NCBI RefSeq assembly: GCF_047731265.1
Contig: NZ_CP159835.1
Location: 2,294,001 to 2,358,000 of the forward strand
Reading direction: 5' to 3'
Length of the DNA stretch: 64,000 nucleotides
Origin: Patiriisocius sp047731265
GTDB taxonomy: Bacteria; Bacteroidota; Bacteroidia; Flavobacteriales; Flavobacteriaceae
In this document: piece after piece, positions 34,285 to 42,611 of the stretch
Numbering within the stretch: the first letter of the stretch is position 1
How the letters are laid out: every line of letters starts with the position of its first letter
Program-made: the position numbers and the translations under genes
The notes under the pieces: model-generated
What the model was told of the DNA's origin: nothing
Seen by the model: the letters and a program-made list of their open reading frames with translations, nothing else
Databases searched by the model: none

Positions 34285-35064
34285 ATGAAAAATGCGTTCT
34301 CATTATTCTTGCTTTTCGTTCTCATAACAAACCCTTTATTTGCTACCGACGATTGGGGTAGAACTGGGCATCGAGTTACAGGTGAGATTGCTGAAAAATA
34401 TTTGACTAAGGAAGTTAAAGAAAAAATAAAAAAATTATTAAATGGAGCCTCACTTGCATTTGTTTCTACCTATGGTGATGAGATAAAAAGTGATGACCAA
34501 TATAGAAAGTACGGGCCTTGGCACTATGTTAACTTCCCTTTTGGCGGAAGCTATGAAGTTGTTGATAAAAGTGGTAGGGGAGATTTAATACAGGGAATAC
34601 AGTATTGTGTGGACGTAATAAAAGATGAAAACGCTAGTCAAAAGGATAAGTCGTTTTTCCTGCGTATGCTAGTCCATTTTATTGGGGATTTACATATGCC
34701 GCTTCACGTGGGTATCGCAGATGATAAGGGCGGAAATGATTTCCAAGTGCGATGGTTTGGAGATGGCACTAATTTACATACCGTTTGGGATACAAAGTTG
34801 ATAGAAAGTTATGAAATGTCGTTTACTGAATTGGCTGAAAATGCAGATTACCTGTCTGCAAATGAAATTGAAACTATCCAAAATAGCACGCCAATGGATT
34901 GGATGTATGAAAGTCGTGGATTGTGCGAAGATATATACGCAAATACCGAAGTAGGCCAGAAATTAAGTTATAAATATATGTATCGTTATGTAAATGTAGC
35001 ACGATTGCAAATGCAAAAGGGAGGCATACGACTAGCTGGTCTATTAAATGAGCTTTTTAAATAA
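34285..35064 (+). CDS. S1/P1-type zinc-dependent nuclease
   Basis: This 259-aa secreted nuclease (signal peptide to about Ala20) cleaves single-stranded DNA/RNA and 3'-phosphate esters. The trinuclear zinc ligands are present in family order: Trp24 near the mature N-terminus and His29 (DWGRTGHR), Asp65 (YGDEIKSD), His80 (PWHYVN), His131 and Asp135 (LVHFIGDLHMPLHVG, with His141), and His165/Asp169 (LHTVWD). It probably scavenges phosphate or nucleotides outside the cell. Its 3' end overlaps the convergent alkB by 8 nt. Confidence 0.92.
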   Translation: MKNAFSLFLLFVLITNPLFATDDWGRTGHRVTGEIAEKYLTKEVKEKIKKLLNGASLAFVSTYGDEIKSDDQYRKYGPWHYVNFPFGGSYEVVDKSGRGDLIQGIQYCVDVIKDENASQKDKSFFLRMLVHFIGDLHMPLHVGIADDKGGNDFQVRWFGDGTNLHTVWDTKLIESYEMSFTELAENADYLSANEIETIQNSTPMDWMYESRGLCEDIYANTEVGQKLSYKYMYRYVNVARLQMQKGGIRLAGLLNELFK

Positions 35065-35680
35065 TAGATACTATATTTCTGAAGGTTAAATTAATTCTAG
35101 GCTGCATTTTTCGTTTTGATTTTGGTAATTGGTGTTTCCAATTGGTTTGAGATCCACTGCCCATAAGTAATAAACTGCCGTGTTCTAATTCGATTTTATA
35201 TTTTAATGTAGGATCTTTTTTATGTTTCAAATGAAAAACCCTTTTTTCTCCAAATGAAAGAGAGGCTATAATAGGATCTTCTCCTAGTTCTTTTTCATTA
35301 TCACTGTGCCAACCGTTGCTGTCATTTCCATCTCGATATAAATTGAGTAATACGGTAGAAAATGTTGCATTGCTTTCATTCTCAATATCAGATTTTATTT
35401 TTTTGAGAACAGGCGTTAACGCGTTAGGCTGCATTACTACGTTTGAATAGGAATAAGGTTTTCCTTCTTCACCGTATAATGCTGTTAGGCGAGGTTGATG
35501 GTGCGTTTTTCCAAAAACGGTGATTGTGTCAGCTTTCCATAAGGTGTCTTTTTCAAGTATGCTTTGAATTTTTTTTGCATCTTCTACGGAATAAAAATTT
35601 GGAAAATACCAAGCAACTGCATCTTTTAAAGGAAGTAGAACCTTACGCTCATTATTCGCGGACGAAAATAAATCTATCAT
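35057..35680 (-). CDS. alkB: AlkB-family 2-oxoglutarate/Fe(II) dioxygenase
   Basis: This 207-aa dioxygenase repairs N-alkylated bases by oxidative demethylation. Iron ligands are His125 and Asp127 (WHSDNE) and His183 (WKHQLPK); the 2-oxoglutarate-binding arginines are in PRINLTFR (Arg195, Arg201). The core strand LNLYRDGND and 'IASLSFGEKRVFHLKHK' match the short ALKBH2/3-like bacterial group. It stands alone with no ada gene nearby, convergent with the nuclease gene. Confidence 0.92.
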   Translation of the reverse strand: MIDLFSSANNERKVLLPLKDAVAWYFPNFYSVEDAKKIQSILEKDTLWKADTITVFGKTHHQPRLTALYGEEGKPYSYSNVVMQPNALTPVLKKIKSDIENESNATFSTVLLNLYRDGNDSNGWHSDNEKELGEDPIIASLSFGEKRVFHLKHKKDPTLKYKIELEHGSLLLMGSGSQTNWKHQLPKSKRKMQPRINLTFRNIVSII

Positions 35681-35751
35681 TTAATTTTAAAATCTTAAAT
35701 AGGGATACAAATGTTTTTTTTTAGTCTCACCTCTTGGTTCTCCACTCTTTT

Positions 35752-36102
35752 TTAAACATACTGATAGGTCCAATAAATTAAACCAAATTGCAACGGAATT
35801 CTAAGAATAAGTACCCATTTTGGTAATTTAAGAGAAGCCTTTTCATTTTGTAACATATAAACATGAACTGAGAAAAATAATACAAGCATGACAATAATCA
35901 TGTAGGCCCCGGTAGTTTCGGTTTTTGGATTTAATAAAATAAATCCTGCTAACATTTCAGCAATCCCACTAAGTATTACCATTAATTTAGGAGCTGGAAT
36001 GTAGGTCGGCATTATGCGCTCATAAACTTTAGGTTGTCTAAAGTGATTTGCTCCGGCGACAATAAAAATAACGCCTAAAAGATATTGGTGCCAAGGAAGC
36101 AT
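35752..36102 (-). CDS. DoxX family membrane protein
   Basis: This 116-aa protein has four predicted transmembrane helices (about 5-20, 38-55, 62-80, 92-112). The N-terminal 'LLGVIFIVAGANHFRQP' and central 'ILSGIAEMLAGFILL' are DoxX/MauE-like. Members are small quinone-pathway or redox-related membrane proteins, mostly uncharacterised. It lies 71 nt upstream of alkB on the same strand. Confidence 0.82.
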   Translation of the reverse strand: MLPWHQYLLGVIFIVAGANHFRQPKVYERIMPTYIPAPKLMVILSGIAEMLAGFILLNPKTETTGAYMIIVMLVLFFSVHVYMLQNEKASLKLPKWVLILRIPLQFGLIYWTYQYV

Positions 36103-36286
36103 AAGATCAATTTTGTTAAAAGATTATAGCTGTAAAAATAGCCAATTAAATTACTAGAGCTTTAAATATACAGACAAAAACAAATTTTTAGTCAACCCCG
36201 TATAAACCCCTGTTTTTCGCTTTAAATTTTAAAATCAGAAAAAAAATGCAGACCTTCGGTTATTAATTATTCAAAAAATAAATTTT

Positions 36287-36712
36287 ATGAGTTTTTCAGA
36301 TGAAAAATTGCCAAAAAATGGAATCACCGCAAAAGAAGCAAGTGATTGGACAGCAGCATATCAAACAGCGCACCCTAATGAAACAAAAGCTTTTTCAATT
36401 CCAATTGTTGATTTATTGGAATTATTAACAGAGCTTGGTGTTTTACAAAAAGATGCAAAAGGCAATTTAACGACCCACGGCGTTACGGATCCCGCAGACG
36501 GTATTCGTGCTTATTTAGCCATTGGACCAGACCCCGATAAGCCTTCGGTAAATGAAGATAAATTAGTATTAGTTGGAACTGTTGATGGTGAGGATCAAGT
36601 TAAAGGAACCCCAAACCCACTAAAAGTTACATTACTTGGATCTGGTGCATTTGATTTGACGAGGCCTTGTCCAACGAAATGCGATGTTAAAAGTCCGCTC
36701 TATCATTCATAA
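36287..36712 (+). CDS. Conserved hypothetical protein, 141 aa
   Basis: An acidic soluble protein without signal peptide (MSFSDEKLPKNGITAKEASDWTAAYQTAHPNETKAF...). Features are 'IRAYLAIGPDPDK', 'KLVLVGTVDGEDQV' and a C-terminal Cys pair (RPCPTKCD) that could bind metal or form a disulfide. I do not recognise a family. It starts a tight cluster: the membrane protein gene follows after 2 nt, then a sensor kinase and a response regulator, so it may be the sensed or regulated component. Confidence 0.7.
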   Translation: MSFSDEKLPKNGITAKEASDWTAAYQTAHPNETKAFSIPIVDLLELLTELGVLQKDAKGNLTTHGVTDPADGIRAYLAIGPDPDKPSVNEDKLVLVGTVDGEDQVKGTPNPLKVTLLGSGAFDLTRPCPTKCDVKSPLYHS

Positions 36713-36714
36713 TT

Positions 36715-37374
36715 TTGATTGACTTACTAAACGAGAGCCTAGATAATATAGCTTCAATATTTTCATTAATAGTTGGGATTTTATATGCTGTTTACTGGTT
36801 TAAAGTTAAAGCTGATAGGGCATTTAGTTTTTTAACATTGTATTTAGGGTTGACTGTTATTATTAATTTGACAATGACATTTTACGCTACTCATAAATGG
36901 AATAATTTATTTATATCTCATTTTTATTTTATATCACAATTTGTTTTGTTGTCGCAGTTTTATTACTGTTTGTTTAAGAAAAAGCAAAAACAACTTGTAA
37001 GGTTTTTACAAATATTAGTGTTGTTGATAATAATAATTAATTTTATTATTGACCCCGCAATCTTTTTTAAATTTAGTCTTTTGGAAGTTTTTGTAACCGC
37101 TATTACATTGGTGGTATTTACTATCATTCATCTTTATAACTCTTTGATAGAAAAAGGGACATACCAATATGTAAATGCAGGTATTTTGATTTATTTATCA
37201 ATGAGTACTCTTATATTTTTCTTAGGAAACTATTTGGCTTTGAGTAAAGATTTGCCTGAAGGGTTAAGCAATAATATATGGAATATTAATATTTTACTTG
37301 TGCTTATTTATCAAACATTTATATTTTTAGAATGGAAAATTAATATCTCAAAATGGAAAACCAAGAATCCTTAA
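36715..37374 (+). CDS. Multi-pass membrane protein upstream of a sensor kinase
   Basis: This 219-aa protein has about seven hydrophobic helices (for instance 'FSLIVGILYAVYWF', 'FYFISQFVLLSQFYYCLF', 'LLVLIYQTFIFL'). The start is a TTG 2 nt after the previous stop. It overlaps the histidine kinase gene by 22 nt. It probably serves as the membrane sensing partner of the kinase, which itself has only one helix. No enzymatic motif. Confidence 0.7.
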   Translation: MIDLLNESLDNIASIFSLIVGILYAVYWFKVKADRAFSFLTLYLGLTVIINLTMTFYATHKWNNLFISHFYFISQFVLLSQFYYCLFKKKQKQLVRFLQILVLLIIIINFIIDPAIFFKFSLLEVFVTAITLVVFTIIHLYNSLIEKGTYQYVNAGILIYLSMSTLIFFLGNYLALSKDLPEGLSNNIWNINILLVLIYQTFIFLEWKINISKWKTKNP

Positions 37375-38144
37375 TAGCTGTACTTGCTTATGGGATAGTG
37401 TTTATTTCGCTATTGCTTTTGGGCTTGATGCTATTTTTTCATTATTCCCGAAAGAAAATTGTACAAGAGCAAGTTTCAAAAATTGAAATGAAACTATACC
37501 ATCAAAAAAATGTTTTGAAAGCAACCATTGCAACCCAAGAAGAGGAGCGCACGCGTATTGCACAAGATTTACATGATGATATTAGTTCTAAACTTAATAT
37601 TGTGAGTTTAACAACCAATATGTTATTAGATGACACTGCGTTCTCAAAGGAGCATTACAAATCATTGAATCATATCTTAGAGGTTACCACTACGACTTTG
37701 GAGAGCTCGAGAAAAATCGCACACGATCTTTTGCCACCTATTTTAGATAAATTTGGATTAGAGGTTGCTCTGGAAGAATTATTAGATGATTATATTAGAA
37801 CCAATAAGCTTCAAGTTCTTTATGAAATTAATAGGCTTCCATTGGTGCTAAAATCTAATGAACTTCATGTTTTTAGAATTGTACAGGAATTAATAAATAA
37901 TGCCATAAGGCACGCAAACGCTTCGCAAGTACAAATCAATTTAAACGCTACAGACTCTGGGTTTTTATTAAAGTTTGAAGATAATGGCGTAGGTTTTGAT
38001 ACTACAGATTTTGAAGAAAAAGCTGGATTGGGTATTCAAAATATCAAAAGTAGAGCAGCTATTTTAAATGCAACACTTACTGCAGAAAGTACTTTGGGCG
38101 TTGGCAGTAATTTTATTTTAAAGACAAATGGAAAAGATGAATAA
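37353..38144 (+). CDS. NarX/DesK-type sensor histidine kinase
   Basis: This 263-aa protein has one N-terminal transmembrane helix (8-30), a short coiled linker, and a HisKA_3 domain with phospho-acceptor His74 (RIAQDLHDDISSKL). HATPase_c follows, with the N box (ELINNAIRHAN), G1 (DNGVGFD) and G2 (GLGIQNIKSR). The lack of a periplasmic sensor domain suggests that sensing is by the helix or by the overlapping upstream membrane protein. The cognate response regulator overlaps its 3' end. Confidence 0.92.
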   Translation: MENQESLIAVLAYGIVFISLLLLGLMLFFHYSRKKIVQEQVSKIEMKLYHQKNVLKATIATQEEERTRIAQDLHDDISSKLNIVSLTTNMLLDDTAFSKEHYKSLNHILEVTTTTLESSRKIAHDLLPPILDKFGLEVALEELLDDYIRTNKLQVLYEINRLPLVLKSNELHVFRIVQELINNAIRHANASQVQINLNATDSGFLLKFEDNGVGFDTTDFEEKAGLGIQNIKSRAAILNATLTAESTLGVGSNFILKTNGKDE

Positions 38145-38811
38145 AATAACCTTAGTGTTAGCAGATGACGAATTGCTTTTTAGACAAGGTTTACGAGCGA
38201 TTTTAAGTAAACATGAAGATTTTGAAATTCTTTTTGATTCTTCTGATGGGGCAGATTTAGTTTCGCAATTAAGAGAGGCTAATACTTTGCCTGATATTGT
38301 TATTATAGATTTAAAGATGCCTGAATTAAATGGGGTAGAAGCCACTAAGATTATAATAGAAGAATTTCCTGAGGTAAAAATTATCGCACTTACTAGTTAT
38401 TTTAGCAAACCCTTTATATTAAATATGTTCTCTATAGGAGCTGTTGCATATCTTGCAAAAAACAGTACCCCAAGTCTTATGGTCAAGACTATTCAAGAGG
38501 TTGCGTCCAAAGGTTTTTATTATGATGATCAGGTTTTTAAGTATATTCAAGAAGGACTTTTAGGAGGTTTTAATAACAGACCAATGTCTAAATTTGATAA
38601 GAGTTTTATCTCCAAAAGAGAGTTGGAAGTATTGGAGCTTATTTGTAGGCAATATACCACAGTAGAAATCGGAGATAGTCTCTTTATTAGTCCACGAACA
38701 GTAGAAGGTCATAGAAATAGTTTGTTTCTCAAAACCGATTCTAAAAATAGCGCAGGTCTTGTGGTATTTGCACTACAGAATGATATTGTTAAATTAGATA
38801 TTCCTTTTTAA
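38137..38811 (+). CDS. NarL/FixJ-type response regulator
   Basis: This 224-aa regulator has an acidic pocket Asp10-Asp11 and phospho-acceptor Asp58 (IIDLKMP). Thr in 'ALTSYF' and Lys in 'YLAKNS' complete the receiver, and a LuxR-type HTH (about 160-205, SKRELEVLELI, then SPRTVEGHR) binds DNA. I choose the ATG at 38137 (MNKITLVLADDE) over 38128, as it gives the usual start of the receiver fold; it overlaps the kinase stop by 8 nt. Target genes are not evident. Confidence 0.92.
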   Translation: MNKITLVLADDELLFRQGLRAILSKHEDFEILFDSSDGADLVSQLREANTLPDIVIIDLKMPELNGVEATKIIIEEFPEVKIIALTSYFSKPFILNMFSIGAVAYLAKNSTPSLMVKTIQEVASKGFYYDDQVFKYIQEGLLGGFNNRPMSKFDKSFISKRELEVLELICRQYTTVEIGDSLFISPRTVEGHRNSLFLKTDSKNSAGLVVFALQNDIVKLDIPF

Positions 38812-38843
38812 AAGAGGTAATTAAGAATTTAAATTTTATATGC

Positions 38844-38881
38844 AAAAAGGACTTTCTTTTATTAGAGAAAGTCCTTTTTTT
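38844..38881. terminator. Bidirectional terminator
   Basis: The arms aaggactttct and agaaagtcctt are flanked by an A-run and a T-run, so the hairpin works in both directions. It lies between the response-regulator gene and the convergent repeat-protein gene. Confidence 0.85.
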
Positions 38882-38894
38882 GTAAATAATAAAA

Positions 38895-41800
38895 TTACTC
38901 TTTTACTAATTGTTTAATGATAGTCCCATATTCACTTTCAATTAGTAAAATATATCCAGCACTCTGTAACCGTGAAATGTCAATTTGAGAAATATCTTCA
39001 AGTATTGAAATGTTTTCATTTAGTGCCAACCTTCCGTTAAGGTCATAAATGCTCACTTTTGATATTTGTATTAATTGTGGGTTGCTAATATTTATTAAAT
39101 TGGATGCTGGATTAGGATAGGTACTTATGGTTGTTATAGATAATGATGGATCATTGTTGCCTAGCAAATCATTAACGACTAGTATAAACTCACATTCACC
39201 CTCAAACCCATTTTCATCTTCTGCTGTCATGGTTATGATATACGTGCCTTGTTGTAAAGGTGTACCTGGCGCTGGGTCTTGGTCAAGATTTTGGATACCT
39301 GAACAGTTATCTACTGCGGTTGCTTCTCCCGTATCAAAATAATCTGGTAATTCGTAAGGTCCTGTAGATATTACTGTCTGGTTAGGTGGGCAGGTGATAA
39401 CCGGTGGTAAACTGTCTGCTATTGTAACGATTGCTATACAAGAATCAATAACTCCTTCAGCATTTGTAACGGTTAATGTAACTTGGACTGGTGTTCCTAT
39501 GTCTGAACAAGTAAAGGTGTCAATATCTAAGCTTAAACCATCTAAACAACTTTGCCCCGAAGAACCATTATCTATATCCTCTGGTGTTATAGTTACCGAC
39601 CCATTATCTTCTACGACTACTGTTATACTTTGACAAACTGCTACTGGAGGAAGCACGACTTCTAAAACGGTTACAGTAGCAACACATGTTGCGGTGTTAC
39701 CGCTGGTGTCTGTAATACTAAGGGTAACTTCATTTTCACCTAAATTGGTGCAATCTAGTTCCGTAATATCTAGTTCAATATTAGCTATCACACAATTATC
39801 AGTACTTCCGTTATTAATTTCGGCCGCAGTAATAGTTGCCATTCCCATAGCATCTAATTGTACCGTTAAATTTTGGCAAATAGCCACTGGAAATTCACTG
39901 TCTATTACGGTAACGATCGCTATACAACTGTTTTCATTTCCGTTTACATCTATAATTGTGAGCGTTACTTCGTTTTCACCCACATCACTGCAATCAAAGT
40001 CTGTTTGATCTATGGTAATGGTGTCTATTCCGCAATTGTCGCTACTCGCAGCATCAATATCTGCTTCTGTTATTGATGCCATTCCCATAGCGTCTAAAAC
40101 GATGCTTATGTTTAGGCAATTTGTAATGGGTCCTTCATCATCTACAATAGTCACGATAGCAGTACACTCTGCTGTGTTTCCTGAGGTATCTGCAATGGTT
40201 AGCGTTACAACATTGGGACCTATATTAGTGCAGTCAAAAGTATCAACATCAATGCTTAATAAGTCTATTGCACAATTATCAAAACTTCCATCATCAATAT
40301 CTGCCGCAGTAATGGTAGCCATTCCCATAGCATCGAGCGCTACGGTAATGTCATTACAAGTAACAACTGGTAAACCGGTGTCTTCAACCGTTACTATTGC
40401 TTCACAGGTTGCGGTACTTCCGTCATTTTGAGTTACGGTTAGGGTAATGGTATTGTCACCAACATTTGAACAGTCAAAAGAAGTTATGTCTGCCGTTAGA
40501 ACTAAAGTGGAGCTCCCACAATTATCATTGCTGCCGCCATCAATATCTTCAGGTTCAATAGTTGCCACTCCCATTGCGTTCAAGGTAATTGTAATGTTTT
40601 GACAAATAGCTTCTGGTGGTGTGGTGTCTTCAATAGTAACAACTGCAGTACAGGTGCTTACATTTCCATTTACATCGGTAACTGTTAGTGTTACATCGTT
40701 GTCACCTAGGTTCGAACAATCAAATGTGTCAATGTCTAGAGTTAGTGTATCAATTCCGCAGGCATCATTACTGCCATTGTCGATGTCTCCAGGTGCAATC
40801 GTTGCCATCCCTAAAGCATCTAAGGTCAATGTCAAGCTTTGACAAAGAGCTTCTGGTAATGTATCATCTATTACCATTACTAAAACCGTGCAGCTGTTTA
40901 TATTTCCAGCGTCATCTGTTGCGGTTAATGTTACGGCATTTGCCCCCACATTAGTGCAATCAAAAGTATCTTGATCTATTGCTAAAGTGAAGCCACAGTT
41001 GTCAAAGGATCCATCGTCAATATCTGCCGGGGTAATGGTAGCATTTCCACTAGCATCTAATATGACTGTAATTGCTTGGCATTGTACTGCGGGTAAAATA
41101 TCGTCTAAGATGGTAATAACTGCCATACACGTGGCAGTGTTTCCATTGAGCTGTGTTACCGTAAGTATTACATTATTGTCACCAACATTCGAACAATCAA
41201 ACTCAGTAATGCTAGCCTCTAAGGTAATGTCTGTTCCACCACAATTATCGGTACTCCCATTATCTATATCTGATGCTACAATAGTAGCCATACCTATTGC
41301 ATTTAGTGATAGCGTAATGTTTTGACATATAGCAGTAGGAGTTCCACCTACAACCACTGTAACAATGGCAACACAGGTATTTGAATTTCCGCTAGTATCT
41401 GTAACTGTTAATGTAACGTTATTGTCTCCTAGGTTGCTGCAGTCAAACATATCGATGTCTATTGATGCGTTTGCTATGGTACAATTGTCTGTGCTTCCAC
41501 CATCTACTTGTGAAGGCAAAATAGTAGCCACTCCAGCTGGATTTAACTCAATGGTGATGTTTTGGCAAACTGCCTCTGGAGCAATTATATCTAAGACGGT
41601 TACAACAGCGTTACAGGTTGCGGTCATACCGCCATTTTCTGCGGTAAGTAGTACTGCGTTTGTACCTATGTCTGAGCAATCAAAAGTGTCATTGTTAAGA
41701 GAGAGATTGACGGCTGTATTATCACAACCAAAGAAGCTTCCATTATCAATATCTGAGGGCAAAATAGTTATAACACCAGATGCATCTAGAAATACATTAA

Positions 41801-42443
41801 TGTTTTGACAGGACGCTACAGGCATTTGATTTTCTAATACCGTTACGGTTGCAGTGCAAGCGTCAATATTACCACTGCTATCTTCAATAGTAAGTGTAAT
41901 TGTATTGTTTCCTAGATTTGCACAAGTGAAGGTGTCAAAATCTATAGTCGTAGCAACAATGGAACAATTGTCAAAACTACCGTTGTCTAGTTGTGAAGGG
42001 GTAATTATTGCGATTCCAGCAGGATCCAATGATATGGTTATATTTTGACAAACTGCAGTGGGTAAAATGGCATCTTGAATAGTAACTGTTGCTTGACACG
42101 AATCTACATCGCCATCACCATCCATCACCATTAAAGTTACTGTGTTTGGACCTATGTCTGCACAGGTAAATGTATTCACATCTATGCTTAATGTTACTAG
42201 GCCTGTGTCTGAAAAGGATCCACCATCAATGTCTTCTGGTAGAATAGTAACATTTCCGGAAGCATCTAATTGCGCAATAAAATTTTGACAAACTACCGTA
42301 ATGTTTCCATCATTAGTTGAAGTAGTTAGGTGATTTGATTCTTTTTTATCATTATTTAATGCAGCGTTGTTAGTTGCAAACGTAGTTGCTATTGAAAGTA
42401 GAAAAGAGAAACAGCATAAAATAATAGCGTACTTGTTTTTCAT
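38895..42443 (-). CDS. Secreted 12-repeat Ig/HYR-like protein, T9SS type A substrate
   Basis: The protein has 1,182 aa. A signal peptide (to about residue 24, ATTFA) is followed by 12 repeats of roughly 80 aa. Each has a CQNIT-like strand, 'LDAxGxATIxxxDID-GSxDNC' and 'CSNLGDNxVTLTVTDxxGN-xTC'. Then comes an HYR-like domain (about 1005-1090, 'PPVITCPPNQTV'). The last 80 residues are a T9SS type A sorting domain (TYPNPASNLINI, then VSIYDLNGRL, ending IIKQLVKE). Three cysteines recur per repeat, so disulfides are likely. The expected role is a surface or secreted adhesin or matrix protein; there is no catalytic domain. Confidence 0.9.
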   Translation of the reverse strand: MKNKYAIILCCFSFLLSIATTFATNNAALNNDKKESNHLTTSTNDGNITVVCQNFIAQLDASGNVTILPEDIDGGSFSDTGLVTLSIDVNTFTCADIGPNTVTLMVMDGDGDVDSCQATVTIQDAILPTAVCQNITISLDPAGIAIITPSQLDNGSFDNCSIVATTIDFDTFTCANLGNNTITLTIEDSSGNIDACTATVTVLENQMPVASCQNINVFLDASGVITILPSDIDNGSFFGCDNTAVNLSLNNDTFDCSDIGTNAVLLTAENGGMTATCNAVVTVLDIIAPEAVCQNITIELNPAGVATILPSQVDGGSTDNCTIANASIDIDMFDCSNLGDNNVTLTVTDTSGNSNTCVAIVTVVVGGTPTAICQNITLSLNAIGMATIVASDIDNGSTDNCGGTDITLEASITEFDCSNVGDNNVILTVTQLNGNTATCMAVITILDDILPAVQCQAITVILDASGNATITPADIDDGSFDNCGFTLAIDQDTFDCTNVGANAVTLTATDDAGNINSCTVLVMVIDDTLPEALCQSLTLTLDALGMATIAPGDIDNGSNDACGIDTLTLDIDTFDCSNLGDNDVTLTVTDVNGNVSTCTAVVTIEDTTPPEAICQNITITLNAMGVATIEPEDIDGGSNDNCGSSTLVLTADITSFDCSNVGDNTITLTVTQNDGSTATCEAIVTVEDTGLPVVTCNDITVALDAMGMATITAADIDDGSFDNCAIDLLSIDVDTFDCTNIGPNVVTLTIADTSGNTAECTAIVTIVDDEGPITNCLNISIVLDAMGMASITEADIDAASSDNCGIDTITIDQTDFDCSDVGENEVTLTIIDVNGNENSCIAIVTVIDSEFPVAICQNLTVQLDAMGMATITAAEINNGSTDNCVIANIELDITELDCTNLGENEVTLSITDTSGNTATCVATVTVLEVVLPPVAVCQSITVVVEDNGSVTITPEDIDNGSSGQSCLDGLSLDIDTFTCSDIGTPVQVTLTVTNAEGVIDSCIAIVTIADSLPPVITCPPNQTVISTGPYELPDYFDTGEATAVDNCSGIQNLDQDPAPGTPLQQGTYIITMTAEDENGFEGECEFILVVNDLLGNNDPSLSITTISTYPNPASNLINISNPQLIQISKVSIYDLNGRLALNENISILEDISQIDISRLQSAGYILLIESEYGTIIKQLVKE

Positions 42444-42528
42444 AAGAAGGTTTTTTTCAACAAAATAGGTTCATTTTATCATTTTTAAAAATATATTTTA
42501 TTAAATATCAGCTATTTCCTATGTAATG

Positions 42529-42567
42529 CAAAAAAACCTGTTAACGGAATCGCTAACAGGTTTTTTT
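42529..42567 (-). terminator. Terminator after htpG
   Basis: A stem of cctgtta and taacagg with A- and T-runs on both sides. It lies 45 nt downstream of the htpG stop on the minus strand and upstream of the next minus-strand gene, so it separates the two. Confidence 0.8.
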
Positions 42568-42611
42568 AATTAATGTTAAATATAAAAGTGGGAACACTTT
42601 TTATGCTTGTA

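Noticed and set aside
39127..42048. Many plus-strand frames opposite the 12-repeat protein
   Set aside because: They repeat with the same period as the real gene on the other strand and lack any independent support.
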